Shown here piece after piece: positions 53,816 through 64,000 of a stretch of 64,000 nucleotides of DNA (its first letter is position 1; every line of letters starts with the position of its first letter). The DNA is from Megascapheus bottae (Eukaryota > Chordata > Mammalia > Rodentia > Geomyidae): the NCBI GenBank assembly GCA_024803745.1, contig JANJXV010000004.1, forward strand, positions 51,035,858 through 51,099,857, in the 5' to 3' direction. The position numbers were made by a program, and so were the translations under genes. A model generated the notes under the pieces. That model was given only the letters and a program-made list of their open reading frames with translations. It was not told the DNA's origin and made no database searches.

Positions 53816-56394
53816 AAATCATTCACATTTCTTGATTTTTTGTCTCCTTTTCTTTCTTCAAACAGCTTTACTGTTGTTTCTGTCATGATATCTGTTTCTC
53901 TGAGCTGCTTCTGGCTCAGTTTCCACACCTCATGAAACTTGATATACGTTCTCCCACCTAGAAATTATCTAGGATGGTAAGATCTGATTACTGACTTTAT
54001 AATTATCTATAGACTCATCTTTTACCATACTTTATAATGTTTTTATAGTTTTTGAGAATTAGTATATGAGCAGATAAGGAGAGACCTTATTCTTTCTAAG
54101 AGTGCCTACACTGAAAAGTCTTATATATAGGACACCAAGTTATCTAACAGCCAATGAGAGATTAGCCTTGTAGAAATGATTTACTTTTAGATATATTGAC
54201 TTAAGTTTGTTTAGTTTTAATAATACTATGAATGCATCTTCCCATTTATTAGAGTAGAATTTAACTGTTAAATCAATCATAAACCTTAATAAATCTCACT
54301 GAAATCAAAATTAAATCTCTGAGAAGTAAATCTTGGTCTCTTGAATATTTCAGATATGTTGTCAGAGCCCAGAAATAAAAGTCTGCCTTGTAAATACTAT
54401 GATGACATCATCTATTTCCTCCCCCTTATTCATTTCATTAAAGGAAAAGTAATAGAATCAACATAAAATGAAAGAAATTACAGTCCCAGATTTATGAAGT
54501 ATGTTTGAAATTCAACAAAAGGTTTCTGTATCTACCTCTGTATATGGCTTAGGGAACAAAAATTTTATGGAATGCCACACTATTTTTAATGTTTTGGAAA
54601 GTTTAAATGTAAAACAACACAGCTAAATGATAAAACCTTGAAGAGAGTCATTTATTTGCATTGTTGAATGTTGGTGGCAAGTCAGGTCTATCTGTGTGTA
54701 TTCCTTCCTTCACAATCCCTGCTGTGCCTTTACGAAGCTATCTCTACAACAATATATATATACACTGTTTGACAAACAATAAGGAATTACACACGCAAAT
54801 GATATGTTTATTACAATAAAAATCTCTGCAAGTTTTCAAAAATCTGTTTGAAAGATAAGGTCTATATGGCTGAACAAAAAAAAAGGCAGCCTACATATCC
54901 AGGGCCAAGAAATCTAAAAATCCAAATGTTCAACTGAGTGGAACACAGTGAGAGGAAATCTTTTCTGTGGTAGATGTCTGAATGTTTGGAAGCTAAAACT
55001 AGACCAGCACTATGTGACAAGATTTGGGAAGGATGCTGGTTTGACAACAGAGATTCATTCTTTGCACCCACTGTCAAGTCTCTTAAGATGTTAGGGGTTT
55101 TATTATATTTGCATAAAGAAAACAAAGAAAGTAATTTATTTGTTAATAATACCCCAAATTGGAATGCTTCTTTACTGTTTGCAATATTTTGGTTGAGTAT
55201 TTACAAATCTGAATAGATTTGGGCATGTATAAAATGATTTATAAAATGGTGGGTTTTTTTTTCTTTTTAATTTTTATACATGTATGTGAGCACTTGTACC
55301 TGTCTATGATTTTCTTGCTTTTAAAATTGTTACTGAGTCTCCTGGGAATAACTTAGACTTTAATATGTTTACTTTTTCTATAACCTTATTGGTCTGCAGC
55401 AAGCACAGAAGTCATTTCCACAATGTAAGGGAGTGTTTCTCCCGGGAGGCTATGACAGCTATACTAACCAGCAGAAAGGTAGCTATTCTCAAAAATTTCC
55501 ATAGAAGAAATTGATGTATATTAGTGTTGTGCACATATCTATTTTTGGTGTTGAGGACCCTAGAGGAATGAGGAAATGATGTGAGTGAGAAAAGACGGTA
55601 GATCCAGAGGTACAGATACAATAAATCAAGTCACAGAACAAGCAAGGGTACATGCACACCCCCCCCACGACACACGCACATCATTCATGAATAAAAGAAT
55701 TACAGGTGTACATACACATATAAACTAATATATTTATTTCAGATATGTGTGTAGAAAGCATTATGTATGCATACACAGCATGAATATATCAATAACTTTT
55801 ACATTTACATAGATAAACAGGTTTAGATAGACAGTCATTTCATAGATGAATATGTTCTTTACAGGTAGTCATACCTCTTTTAGTGTAATTTAAAAAAAAT
55901 ACAAACATTAATAGCATGTACTATATATAATCCCTTGCTTAATGTTAGATCTTATCTTCTGGTATACTAGGTGATCTGGTACAAACTTCCTAAGTTGCTT
56001 CTTCTTCTTTATAGACACATATTCTTGCTTCATGTCTGAGGACAAAAATTATTTCAGTCTCCTGATCCTATTCTTACTTTAGAGAAAGGAGCTCAGGGAG
56101 TCCAGTGAGTTATGGCAGGTCTCCATTTGCCTGCAACTGCTGCTAATTTCACATCCATAAAACTTGTAGCATTGTGCATAGAAGATGCAGATTGAGCTAG
56201 AATGCCTGCAGCTATGGGTCAGGGTAGGTTATTATATTAATATTAATACAGATTGGAGAACTAGATAGAAAGCTTGAAGTATAATGTCAAAGAAAAATCT
56301 ATATGGGCATAATTCTAATCATTATTTTACACTCATTGACAGATGAACATGGATTCGTTGGGATCACAAGCTGAGCCAGTGATATAATTCAAAA
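53816..56394. other. Long unique stretch
   Basis: No repeat recognised. 54870-55220 has opposed open frames (54862-55125 minus, 54974-55216 plus) and more balanced composition, possibly a conserved non-coding piece. No splice-flanked exon is evident. A C-rich run lies at 55660-55668. Confidence 0.45.
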
Positions 56395-56470
56395 TTCTCT
56401 CTCTCTCTCTCTTCCTGGATATATATATATATATACATATATATACATGTATATATATGTATATATACTA
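56395..56470. repeat. (TC)n and (TA)n compound microsatellite
   Basis: TC run, CCTGG, then TATATA with interspersed CATATA and TGTATA units. Confidence 0.95.
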
Positions 56471-56865
56471 ACTTTTTATAATCTTTTAATGGAGTGATGT
56501 ATAGAACTACAGAAGATATCTACATTGATCAATTGATAAAATTCTTGCTATATAAGATGAAAATTGATGCTTTAATGTTATCTCTAGTTCTTGAAGTTTT
56601 GTTCATTACCTTTTTTTACATTGCTCCATGTATAGCGCTACTTTTATACTATCAGTGGCCAGACCAGAAAGAAAAGCCATTATTTTCTTTGTTCTTTTAT
56701 TTAAAAAAGATGATCCTTCAAAGACATTGTGATTCACTGAGGGAGCTGTTCCTCAGAGTATTGGATCTAAAAATGGACTGAGGTTAACATTTGATAAAAG
56801 TGTATTATTGGTGTATTGGTAGTAGATATGTTGAATGCTAATTTTTCTCCCCACTTTTGAAAAGT
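56471..56865. other. Unique DNA
   Basis: The 95-codon plus frame at 56494-56781 has a hydrophobic middle but no recognised family. A CTTTTAATGGAGTGATGTAT stretch near 56484 faintly resembles a reversed L1 3' end. Confidence 0.4.
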
Positions 56866-56886
56866 GACAGAGGCAGAGAATGACAC

Positions 56887-56965
<79 letters not shown>

Positions 56966-56966
56966 T
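56866..56966. repeat. (GA)n array
   Basis: AGAG/ACAG lead-in, then pure GA from about 56914 to 56960. Frames across it on both strands are Arg/Glu or Ser/Leu artefacts. Confidence 0.97.
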
Positions 56967-57329
56967 GCTTTCTTATAAGTTCTGTCATCAACTCATGTTT
57001 TCATGCCTTGAAAAGATCAACCCATTTCTCTTCGATATCTAATGTGTCTCCTGAGCTCCCAAATTCAATGATTTACTGCTTACTCTTTTCTGGAAGTAAG
57101 ACTCAAGTTAATCTCATATATGCTCTTGCTCTAATCAAATCTTACTTTTAAATTATTCCTCAGACTCTAACCATATATAATACTATAATTCTAGCATGCA
57201 AATTCATGTCAGAACAGACTGCTGATAAAATAAACATGGAAACAAGAACAAGAAACATTTTCAAGTATCCTTGATATGTACGGCTCATACATATTTGATA
57301 CAGTTATCTGCATGGTTTTGTTTTTTATT
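56967..57329. other. Unique AT-rich DNA
   Basis: No repeat or coding signal recognised. Confidence 0.45.
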
Positions 57330-58010
57330 ATGTTTTTTTCCAATCTGATGTCAGTTTATGTGTAGAAGGCATTTTGATCAATCAATGTCACTCATTTTAT
57401 CATTATCCCCTATTTGTCCCAACGCAACCCACCCCTTTAGTTCCCTAGTTTCTATTTTTACACATACATATTTAATATTATGATTATATTCTTCTAGCTT
57501 CCTTTTTTCATTCATCTATCCCTTTCCTTTTGACACCTTAAGTTAGTTACCAGGTATTCATTTCATTAGTCTGTAAGTTCATTGTTCAATGGAATTTTTT
57601 CTTGTATATACCATATTTTAGTTAATATGCTCATATATTTGCATATGGATATGGTCATGTATTTATTTACATATATATTTATAAATTAGTTTTAAATTCC
57701 AAAAGTGAGAGTAACATATCCTTTGTCTCCCAAGGCCTGACTTACTTAGTTTCACATTTTTTTCAAGTTCATCAATTTATCGTTAGATAAGAGAGAGAAA
57801 GGGGGGGATTAAATGACATTTTCTTGATCCATTTGTCTAGTGAAGATCATAAGGTCATTTTAGGGCAGTTGTGTGTTTCCATAATTTGACTATGGTGATA
57901 TGAGCAGCAATGAACTGGATCGTGCAAATGGATTTAGTGTGTCTTGCCCTGTAATCTTTTGTACAAGTACTCAAGTGGTACTGAGGCATAGAGCAGGTTT
58001 TCATTTGAGT
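57330..58010 (-). mobile_element. Old L1 3' part, antisense
   Basis: Reversed old L1: TATTTGTCCCAACGCAACCC near 57410 (3' UTR), GCCTGACTTACTTAGTTTCA near 57735, TGATCCATTTGTCTAGTGAA near 57825, TTTCCATAATTTGACTATGG near 57877, AGCAATGAACTGGATCGTGC near 57906, equal to the ORF2p C-terminal coding region. No open frame left. Confidence 0.65.
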
Positions 58011-58754
58011 TTAAATCTACGCATAGCCTGGATGAGAAGAGAATGACATCGAAATGGCACCATGCAACTTCTAAGTGTGTGATCCTCTTAGAATTGCAAG
58101 TTATGTATTATTTGTTTCCTAAAATTACAATCGGATGTGTTATTTCACATTAGGACTATTTATAATTATGTAAGTGCATAGGAGACAAAAAGACAATGTC
58201 ATGTTTCTATTTCAATAAGCTCATTTAAGGAAGAAATGTCCATTGTTTGAGGCCTTACATACCAGGAACATTACAACAGTGTCTAAGAATTTGAAATATC
58301 ACATTTTAGATGTAAGTTGAAGTCCATACCTTTTCCTTCCCCTAATACTTATATTGATTACTATTATTTAGTTTTACATTACTTTACTTCAAGATTGCAT
58401 GTATAATCTCATGTTTTACAATGCTCAAAATGTTTTAAACCTAATATTTCTATCTAGTAAAAATTTACTTATGAATATTTATTTTGAAATATTTTGGAGT
58501 AGTCCTTATTAAGGGGATAATCTCATAAGTAAGTAACTAGAATTTTCTTAGAACAACCTGATATCAAATCAGCCTATATCAAGCAGCAATATTCTTGATT
58601 GCGAAGGAAGAAATCCAGCAAGAAAGATTAGTTACACAATGAATAGTAATCAAGTGGAAGGCAAATTGATTTGAAAGCAATCATACTAACAACAATAATA
58701 ATAATTACCCTTTGATTTTATCCTTGCTGGAGAAAGCATATCCTCCTTTGTTTT
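58011..58754. other. Unique DNA
   Basis: No repeat recognised apart from an (AAT)n patch near 58690. Confidence 0.45.
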
Positions 58755-58990
58755 CCTCTTGGTGTACTTCTTTGTAGCATTGGGGGATTGAACTCATGGC
58801 CTCCTCTTTGCAAGATACTCTTTGCTCTACTACTCTCAGTCACTCTCTTATTCTCTTTGTTTTCAGTTTTACATATCCAGTGTGCTTAATTTACCTGGGC
58901 TAGCCTTAATGGAGTTAGTTGTAACTGGGCTTATCACCAATGTCGGTATTTATAATTCTGCATGGTGAGTAGCTGGCAGGCACAACCAAA
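58755..58990 (-). mobile_element. B4-type SINE, antisense, diverged
   Basis: Reversed ID part (CATTGGGGGATTGAACTCAT, TACTCTTTGCTCTACTACTC) followed by a reversed B1-like part (TACCTGGGCTAGCCTTAATG, GTGAGTAGCTGGCAGGCACA). Confidence 0.6.
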
Positions 58991-59364
58991 ACTAGTCTGA
59001 CCATATTTGATGTCAATAAATCTGTCTCCAGATTTCTCTGTGATAATTATTTATGTAAGTAATGTTTGTCAATTGAAGTGAACAAACTGCCCATTCATGA
59101 TTATCATTAATTGAGCATCTATAGATAGTAATGTTCCAGTAATAGTAAATGAATAACTTTATCTTGACCTATAAATTTTCTCCTATTGACAAGATATGGT
59201 CTCTTAGATGAAAATATAGAATGCTCTGTGCAGTGGTAAAGTTAAAGACACAAGTTTATTATAATATTATTAACCAAAATATTTGCTGTATGTTATACTT
59301 TATTTAGAATTTTAATCATCTAACACAATATTGAAGAGAATATATCTGTGTTGCTTAGCATTCA
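58991..59364. other. Unique AT-rich DNA
   Basis: No repeat or coding signal recognised. Confidence 0.45.
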
Positions 59365-59886
59365 GTTTTCTTCATATACTTTTTACTGTAATTAATAGAA
59401 GGGTTACATTATATTCACCAGATAGAAGGTGCATTACTTCACATACATTGATACCCTTTCTCATGTTTGGTCCCCATTTCCCTAGTCCCATACCCACCCC
59501 TCATCTTGTTTTCCTCCCTTCCCTATTCAACATCAAATAAACAAATACACATATATACAATATATCAGATATCCAGGTGAAATACTGTAATAATTACATA
59601 ATGAAGGGACATCAAAAGAGATGAGAGATAACATAGTACATTAAGGACAACAATCACTCATTATATGGCTTTTGTTTCTATATCCTGGAGGTCTTTTCAT
59701 TTAGCATCATACTATATGGCCTTATGTATCTAGGTTTTGTTCTATCATAAAAGCTCTGCTAGGAGAGCCCAAGGTTTCTACTGATTATGACAAATGAGGG
59801 AAACCATTGAGCCTATATTCCTTTGAGTATGGCTTACTTCACTTAATGTGATTTTTTTCTAAGTCTTTCCATTTCTTTACAAATGG
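59365..59886 (-). mobile_element. L1, 5' truncated, 3' UTR and ORF2 end
   Basis: T-rich end, TACTGTAATTAATAGAAGGG, ACCAGATAGAAGGTGCATTA, the pyrimidine block, ATATCAGATATCCAGGTGAA, then the ORF2 stop region (GATTATGACAAATGAGGGAA near 59782). It ends in ORF2 at AGTCTTTCCATTTC. Closely similar to the L1 at 21906-22786, so probably the same subfamily. Confidence 0.83.
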
Positions 59887-60732
59887 ATAGCCTTAAGTTT
59901 TTAGGCAAATCTGAGTTGGGTAGTTGTTTAATTTCCAGGAATATTAAAATGTGTTCTTATCAGAAGTTATTGAATAATTTCATAAACGGTGTTTCTCTCT
60001 GAGAAAGTATCTTTGAACAGCTGTATTTTCATTGTGCCTCAGATATAGAAATGTATACATATAAATGTATTTCAGAATTATTGCTTTGTGTCAACAAAAT
60101 AACTTTTAATGACATATCTCAGATACAAAATGTCAATGACCTCATCATATACTTTTTAATAAAACTTAAATTGAAAGAAAGGAATTCCTATGTCTTTGAA
60201 CAGAGAGGCAAACACATTAATTCATTTCACACATATTATGACATTCAGTATGCTACGTGTCAGCCAAGGTGCTATAGTGATGATTTATTTCATGTAAAAC
60301 TTTGAAATCAAATAGGGATCTTATGACTTGTATCCAAATAATTATGAAACTGAGTAACATGTTGAACAATGATATATTAGCTGTACAAAAATAAGACCTG
60401 AAGTAGCTCAAAATAAACAATCTATGAAAGCTTCAGATAGGGAGGTACACTGTGCTGAGACTTTAAATGATGGTTAAAATTGATTTTCAAACTATTGTGT
60501 GAAGGAAAAGTTTGATTTTAGAAAAAGTAGTCTATGAAGAAAATTAAGCTGGTGAAAAGCCATTTTTGAGGTAGCAGATAATTTTGTGGAATTGTACATT
60601 ATCAAAGAAAAAGATTAAAAAAACAGATCTGTAATATTTGTCCTTGAATATCAAACATAACAATTTTAATATTTATCAAATCTGTAATGTACCATAGATA
60701 TTTTTAGGGATAAAATGAAATAATCAAAGGGT
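59887..60732. other. Unique AT-rich DNA
   Basis: The plus frame 60051-60305 has no recognised motif. No repeat was recognised. Confidence 0.45.
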
Positions 60733-60967
60733 TTTTATTTTTTATTCCTAATCCTGGAGCTTCAAATCAGGTCAGGGGAGTTGTCCCTGAACTTTTTTGC
60801 TCCAGGATAACACTCCAGAACTTAAGTCACATCTCCACTTCTAAATTTTGGTGAATATTTGAAGAATCTGAAGGACCTCCTTGATGGGATTGGCTTTGAA
60901 CCATGATTTTCATATCTCAACCTCCTGAGAAGCTAGTATTACAAGTGTGAGCCATTAGTGTCTTGCC
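60733..60967 (-). mobile_element. B1-headed Geo SINE, antisense, diverged
   Basis: TTTATTCCTAATCCTGGAGC, tail with GTTGTCCCTGAACTTTTTTG and reversed head (TTTCATATCTCAACCTCCTG, ATTACAAGTGTGAGCCATTA). Confidence 0.75.
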
Positions 60968-61582
60968 TAGAGAACTATTAAAGACAACCAATGTTAACCA
61001 AAAAAGCCCTATGTGGGGACTAATTGAGTGGGATGGAGGCTATTGCCAGAGATCAGTCAAGATAATACTGTAACCATCGAACTATTGAACAATAAGACAC
61101 AAAGTGATTAGAAAAATCATTACATCAGATTTCTTTTTCATTTTTCTTGGTATCCTTCCTCCCTTTATCCCTCCCATTTTCCATGTAGATCCAGCCTCCT
61201 GGGAATGAATGACTGACGTGTGTCCATTTAGTTTTTATTTATTTGATAGAAGGAATGGGGAAATAGTTGGAGAGGATCATGGAGGACTAATATAAGTACA
61301 ACTGGTTGCAGAATTAAAGTAGAATACCCTTCCCACTTGATTGAATTTGACCCCTAAATGAAGTGGTGTTTCAGATCATGCAACTAATGATAAATGTAGA
61401 TTTGTCCATAAATTTTAACTCAATGTTCAGATTCTTACCACAGGGTTGAATTTTATTATGCTACATTTTATAAAACTACATAGTCTGATAGGGAAAAAAA
61501 GAATAGAACAACAAAAGGATAAATGAAAATACAGAAATTGAAAAACAGAAGTGGAAAGATGAAAATTAAATCTCAGAGAATA
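60968..61582. other. Unique DNA
   Basis: A pyrimidine-rich patch at 61125-61180 (TATCCTTCCTCCCTTTATCC). No repeat or coding signal recognised. Confidence 0.45.
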
Positions 61583-61744
61583 GGCATGCATGGTGATTCA
61601 TGCCTGAATTGCAGCTACTTGGGAGGTAGATAGCATGAAATATTGTGTTTTGAAGTTATTCTGGACAAAAGTTAATGAGATACCATCTGTCTCAATAAGG
61701 TGGACATGGTGAGACCTGTCTGTGATCCCAGCCAAATAGAAAGA
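61583..61744 (+). mobile_element. Old B1 pair
   Basis: Two B1-like heads in tandem: GGCATGCATGGTGATTCATG near 61582 with GCTACTTGGGAGGTAGATAG, and TGGACATGGTGAGACCTGTC near 61701 with GTGATCCCAGCC. Confidence 0.5.
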
Positions 61745-61918
61745 TGCAGATTGGAAGAATTTTACAACATTACCGAAAGAATAAATGGAGTCCCTCTTTG
61801 CAGAGGACATGATTCTGAATTTAAAGAACCATATGGACTCCACTCCCAATTTGCTTGAGCTGATTCTAAACTTTGGCAAGGTAGCAGGGTATAAAATTAA
61901 CCCTCAAAAATCAACTGC

Positions 61919-62125
61919 TGGGACCTAGAGTTTGGCCTAGTGGTAGAGTGCTTGCCTAACATGCACGAAGACCCGGGTTCAATTCCTCGGTACCACATGC
62001 ATAGAAAAAAGCTGGAAGTAGCACTGAGGCTCAAGTGGTAGAGCTCTAGCCTTGAGAAAGTCCAAGGATAGGGCTCAGGCCCTGAGCTCAAGCCCAGGGC
62101 TGATAAAAAAATAAACAAAAATTTA
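61919..62125 (+). mobile_element. IDL-Geo SINE nested in L1 ORF2
   Basis: Complete dimer (head from GGGACCTAGAGTTTGGCC, B box GTTCAATTC) with an A-rich tail. The perfect 13-bp duplication AAAAATCAACTGC is at 61906-61918 and 62126-62138. Removing it restores the KSTAFLYANN reading of ORF2p. The minus frame 61897-62118 is the family antisense frame. Confidence 0.92.
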
Positions 62126-62351
62126 AAAAATCAACTGCCTTCCTATATGCCAACAATGAGAGGAATGAGGCAACAATCAGGAAAGCAACTCCCTTGGCAA
62201 TAGTCTCAAAGAAAATAAAGTACCTAAGGATTAACTAAGAATGTAAAGGACCTTTTTGATGAAAAATTTTAAAACCCTGACAAAGGAAATTAAAGCAGAA
62301 CTGAGGAAATGGTAAAATTTCCCATGCTCCTGGATTGGAAGAATTAACATT

Positions 62352-62561
62352 GTGAAAATGGTAATCTTGCCAAGGGCTATCTACAAATTCAATGCAATAC
62401 CCATCAATATTCCAGTGTCATTATTTAAAGAAATAGAACTGGTAATCCAACATTTCATATGGAATAATAAAAGACTCCATATAGCAAAACAATTCTTAGC
62501 AGAAAGAACAGTGCAGGAGGAATTTCAACACCAAAATTTAGACTCTATTACAGAGCTATAA
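62352..62561 (+). pseudogene. L1 ORF2p thumb-region remnant
   Basis: Open stretch with VILPRAIYKFNAIPINIPVS and [12 protein letters not shown], conserved words of L1 ORF2p just after the reverse transcriptase palm. It starts at an internal methionine and ends in a stop where other L1s continue. Not functional. Confidence 0.82.
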
Positions 62562-62663
62562 TAACTAAAACAGCTTGGTACCTGCACAAGGACAGGCCTG
62601 AGGACCAATGGAATAAAACTGAGGACTCAGATATTAACCCACAGATCTATGGACAACTAATCT

Positions 62664-63146
62664 TTGATAAGGCAAATAAAGTTGGATCCTTCTTTGTCAC
62701 CCTGCACCAGGATCAACTCCAAATGGATCAAAGACCTGGAGGTAAAAGCAAATACACTGAAAACTTTTCAAGAAGGAATAGAAGATACACTATATCTCCT
62801 TGGCACAGGTCGAAACTTTCTTAATAAGGACCAAGAAACACAACAAATCAAAGAAAGGCTGGATAAGTGGGGCTGCATTAAACTTCGGAACTTCTATATA
62901 GTAAAGGACAAACTAACTAGAAAGCCTACTGAGTGGGAGAATACATTCACTAAACATACAAAAGACAAAGGCCTCATATCTAAAATATATCAACAGCTCA
63001 AAAAATTGAATCACCCCAAAACTAATCTGCAAAGAAACAACTATGTCATTAAAAGATGGTCCAAAGACTTAAAGAGAATCTTCTCTGAAGAAGAAATAAG
63101 AATGGCCTATAAATATTCAGGTTATAAGAAATATTCTAATACTTGA
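62664..63146 (+). pseudogene. L1 ORF2p C-terminal linker remnant, 160 codons
   Basis: Longest L1-derived frame in the window. It includes [20 protein letters not shown], a [10 protein letters not shown] stretch, a DKWGCIKLRNF run, GLISKIYQQLKKLN, and EEEIRMAY. After that (about 63112) the last eleven residues are non-L1 sequence. The frame is restricted to the ORF2p region between reverse transcriptase and cysteine-rich end, so it has no enzymatic domain. The first methionine is not a real start. Confidence 0.85.
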
Positions 63147-63339
63147 GTTTATCACATATGAAACATTCTTATATTTTCTTGGGAGAAGAATAATTTCAAA
63201 GAATGAAACTCGACATGGAGTTAAAATTTTAAAAAATTAATTTATGATAGTAATTTTCAATCTCACACTTTTGACTGCATAGCTTAACATTCTAACAAAT
63301 TGATCTCCATTATTCTTTAGTCTAAATCTTAGATTATAT
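63113..63339. other. Unique AT-rich DNA
   Basis: No repeat or coding signal recognised. Confidence 0.45.
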
Positions 63340-63527
63340 TTTTCCTTCTCTGGAGCTTGAACTCAGAGTCTAGGCCCTTCCCATTAGCCTTCTCAATGCT
63401 TGTGCTCTTTCAATTGAGCCATAGCCCTACTTCAAGCTTTTTCTGTTGATGTGTTACCAAGGAATTGAACCCAGGGCTTTGTGCATGTTAAGCAAGCACA
63501 TTACCACTAGGCCACACTACTGGCCAT
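63340..63527 (-). mobile_element. IDL-Geo SINE, antisense, old
   Basis: CTCTGGAGCTTGAACTCAGA begins the reversed tail, with GTGCTCTTTCAATTGAGCCA. The reversed head has AAGGAATTGAACCCAGGGCT and GCCACACTACTGGCC. The poly(T) has decayed and no duplication is visible. Confidence 0.75.
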
Positions 63528-64000
63528 ACTTTCTTCTTTTTGAAGAGGGGTGAAATATGTGGGCCAAATTATCCTCAAGAATACATGTGTATCTTTCCAG
63601 GACATCAAATTACTTTTATTCAGGCACATCGTCAATAAAGAAGGTACATATACAAGAAAGGAAAATTAATGGCATCATTTGATCTTACAAACTTAAAAAA
63701 TTACTTTTTTTGAAGAAAATTGCTGAAAAATTATAGTTCCACTGGAGCAAAAGACACAGACCTAAACTAAAGGTCTTGATTTTTCTAAACAGAAGTTACA
63801 TAGTAAAATCTCATTAAAGTAGGTAGTTTTAGTGGTATGTAGACATATTTATGTCAGGATAAACATGTGGAACAAACAACAGACTAGTTGGATTGCCTAC
63901 AAATTTAAAGCTTACAGTGCTGGTTTAGGAATACTGTAAATAAGAAATCTTGAATTGTTTTCAGATTTATACACACAAGTACTTTTTAACCTAGTATGTC
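63528..64000. other. Unique AT-rich DNA
   Basis: No repeat or coding signal recognised to the end of the window. Confidence 0.45.

Larger units (their letters stand above)
61745..63112 (+). mobile_element. L1 ORF2 segment truncated at both ends
   Basis: Starts just before the reverse transcriptase active-site region and runs through the thumb and C-terminal linker, ending abruptly after the EEEIRMAY-equivalent at about 63112 with no 3' UTR or poly(A). It is interrupted by an IDL-Geo SINE at 61919-62125. The active-site box reads Phe-Ala-Glu-Asp (61797-61808) where L1 has Phe-Ala-Asp-Asp. A stop follows the IKYLRIN region near 62236. Confidence 0.85.

Noticed and set aside
56767..57151. Ser/Leu and Arg/Glu repeat frames on both strands
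   Set aside because: They read through the GA array at 56.9 kb.
1..64000. Endogenous retrovirus or LTR element
   Set aside because: I looked for LTR pairs, primer-binding sites and gag/pol/env-like frames and saw none; all reverse-transcriptase similarity is of L1 type.

Overview
The window looks like non-coding DNA from the nuclear genome of a geomyoid rodent (kangaroo rats, pocket mice, pocket gophers). It is AT-rich, almost CpG-free and has no bacterial gene organisation. It is packed with L1 LINE fragments and with a dimeric SINE whose left half is ID-like (tRNA-Ala type) and whose right half is the Geo module. From memory of the published description, IDL-Geo is confined to Geomyoidea, so it is the main taxonomic clue. 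Older B1 and B4 copies confirm a rodent. I found no protein-coding gene, exon with convincing splice flanks, tRNA or rRNA gene, CRISPR array or prokaryotic feature. All long open frames trace to L1 ORF2 remnants, antisense SINE sequence, microsatellites or chance.

Layout. 1-3 kb: AT-rich DNA, an IDL-Geo SINE and a 5'-inverted L1. 3-12 kb: scattered SINEs with perfect target-site duplications (TSDs) and L1 3' ends, separated by unique stretches, of which 8.87-9.24 kb and 10.6-11.2 kb look like possible conserved non-coding DNA. 12-18 kb: a SINE-dense block (IDL-Geo, B1-Geo, B4, ID), an old L1 and several microsatellites. 18-21 kb: mostly unique. 21-23 kb: a 5'-truncated L1 keeping the last 147 codons of ORF2. 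24.15-24.5 kb: a GC-richer island of unknown nature. 25-29 kb: SINEs, L1 3' ends, one L1 inside another, and a candidate enhancer-like block (26.6-27.2 kb) with a 16-bp palindrome of facing TAAT cores. 29-34 kb: IDL-Geo copies and an L1 (31.4-33.6 kb) interrupted by a second L1 and a SINE. 34-45 kb: old B1/B4, a few IDL-Geo and B1-Geo copies, a 200-bp GA/CAGA array, and otherwise unique DNA. 45-52 kb: the most layered part, with an old L1 split by a younger 5'-inverted L1 that itself carries a SINE, then another 5'-inverted L1 containing a 155-bp TTC/TCC tract. 52-64 kb: SINEs, L1 3' ends, a GA array, an old L1, and a truncated L1 whose reverse transcriptase active-site motif is altered.

The elements form an insertion record, not a pathway: L1 supplies the reverse transcription machinery, and the SINEs with A-tails and 7-17 bp TSDs are its dependent passengers. 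The best leads are SINE modularity (one Geo tail behind two unrelated heads, itself carrying Pol III-like boxes), the splice-acceptor-like start and recurrent open frame of antisense IDL-Geo, and three L1s with twin-priming structure. No new multi-gene system was found. Element borders without stated TSDs are good to about 10-20 bases. All repeat calls were made by eye, without a repeat library.
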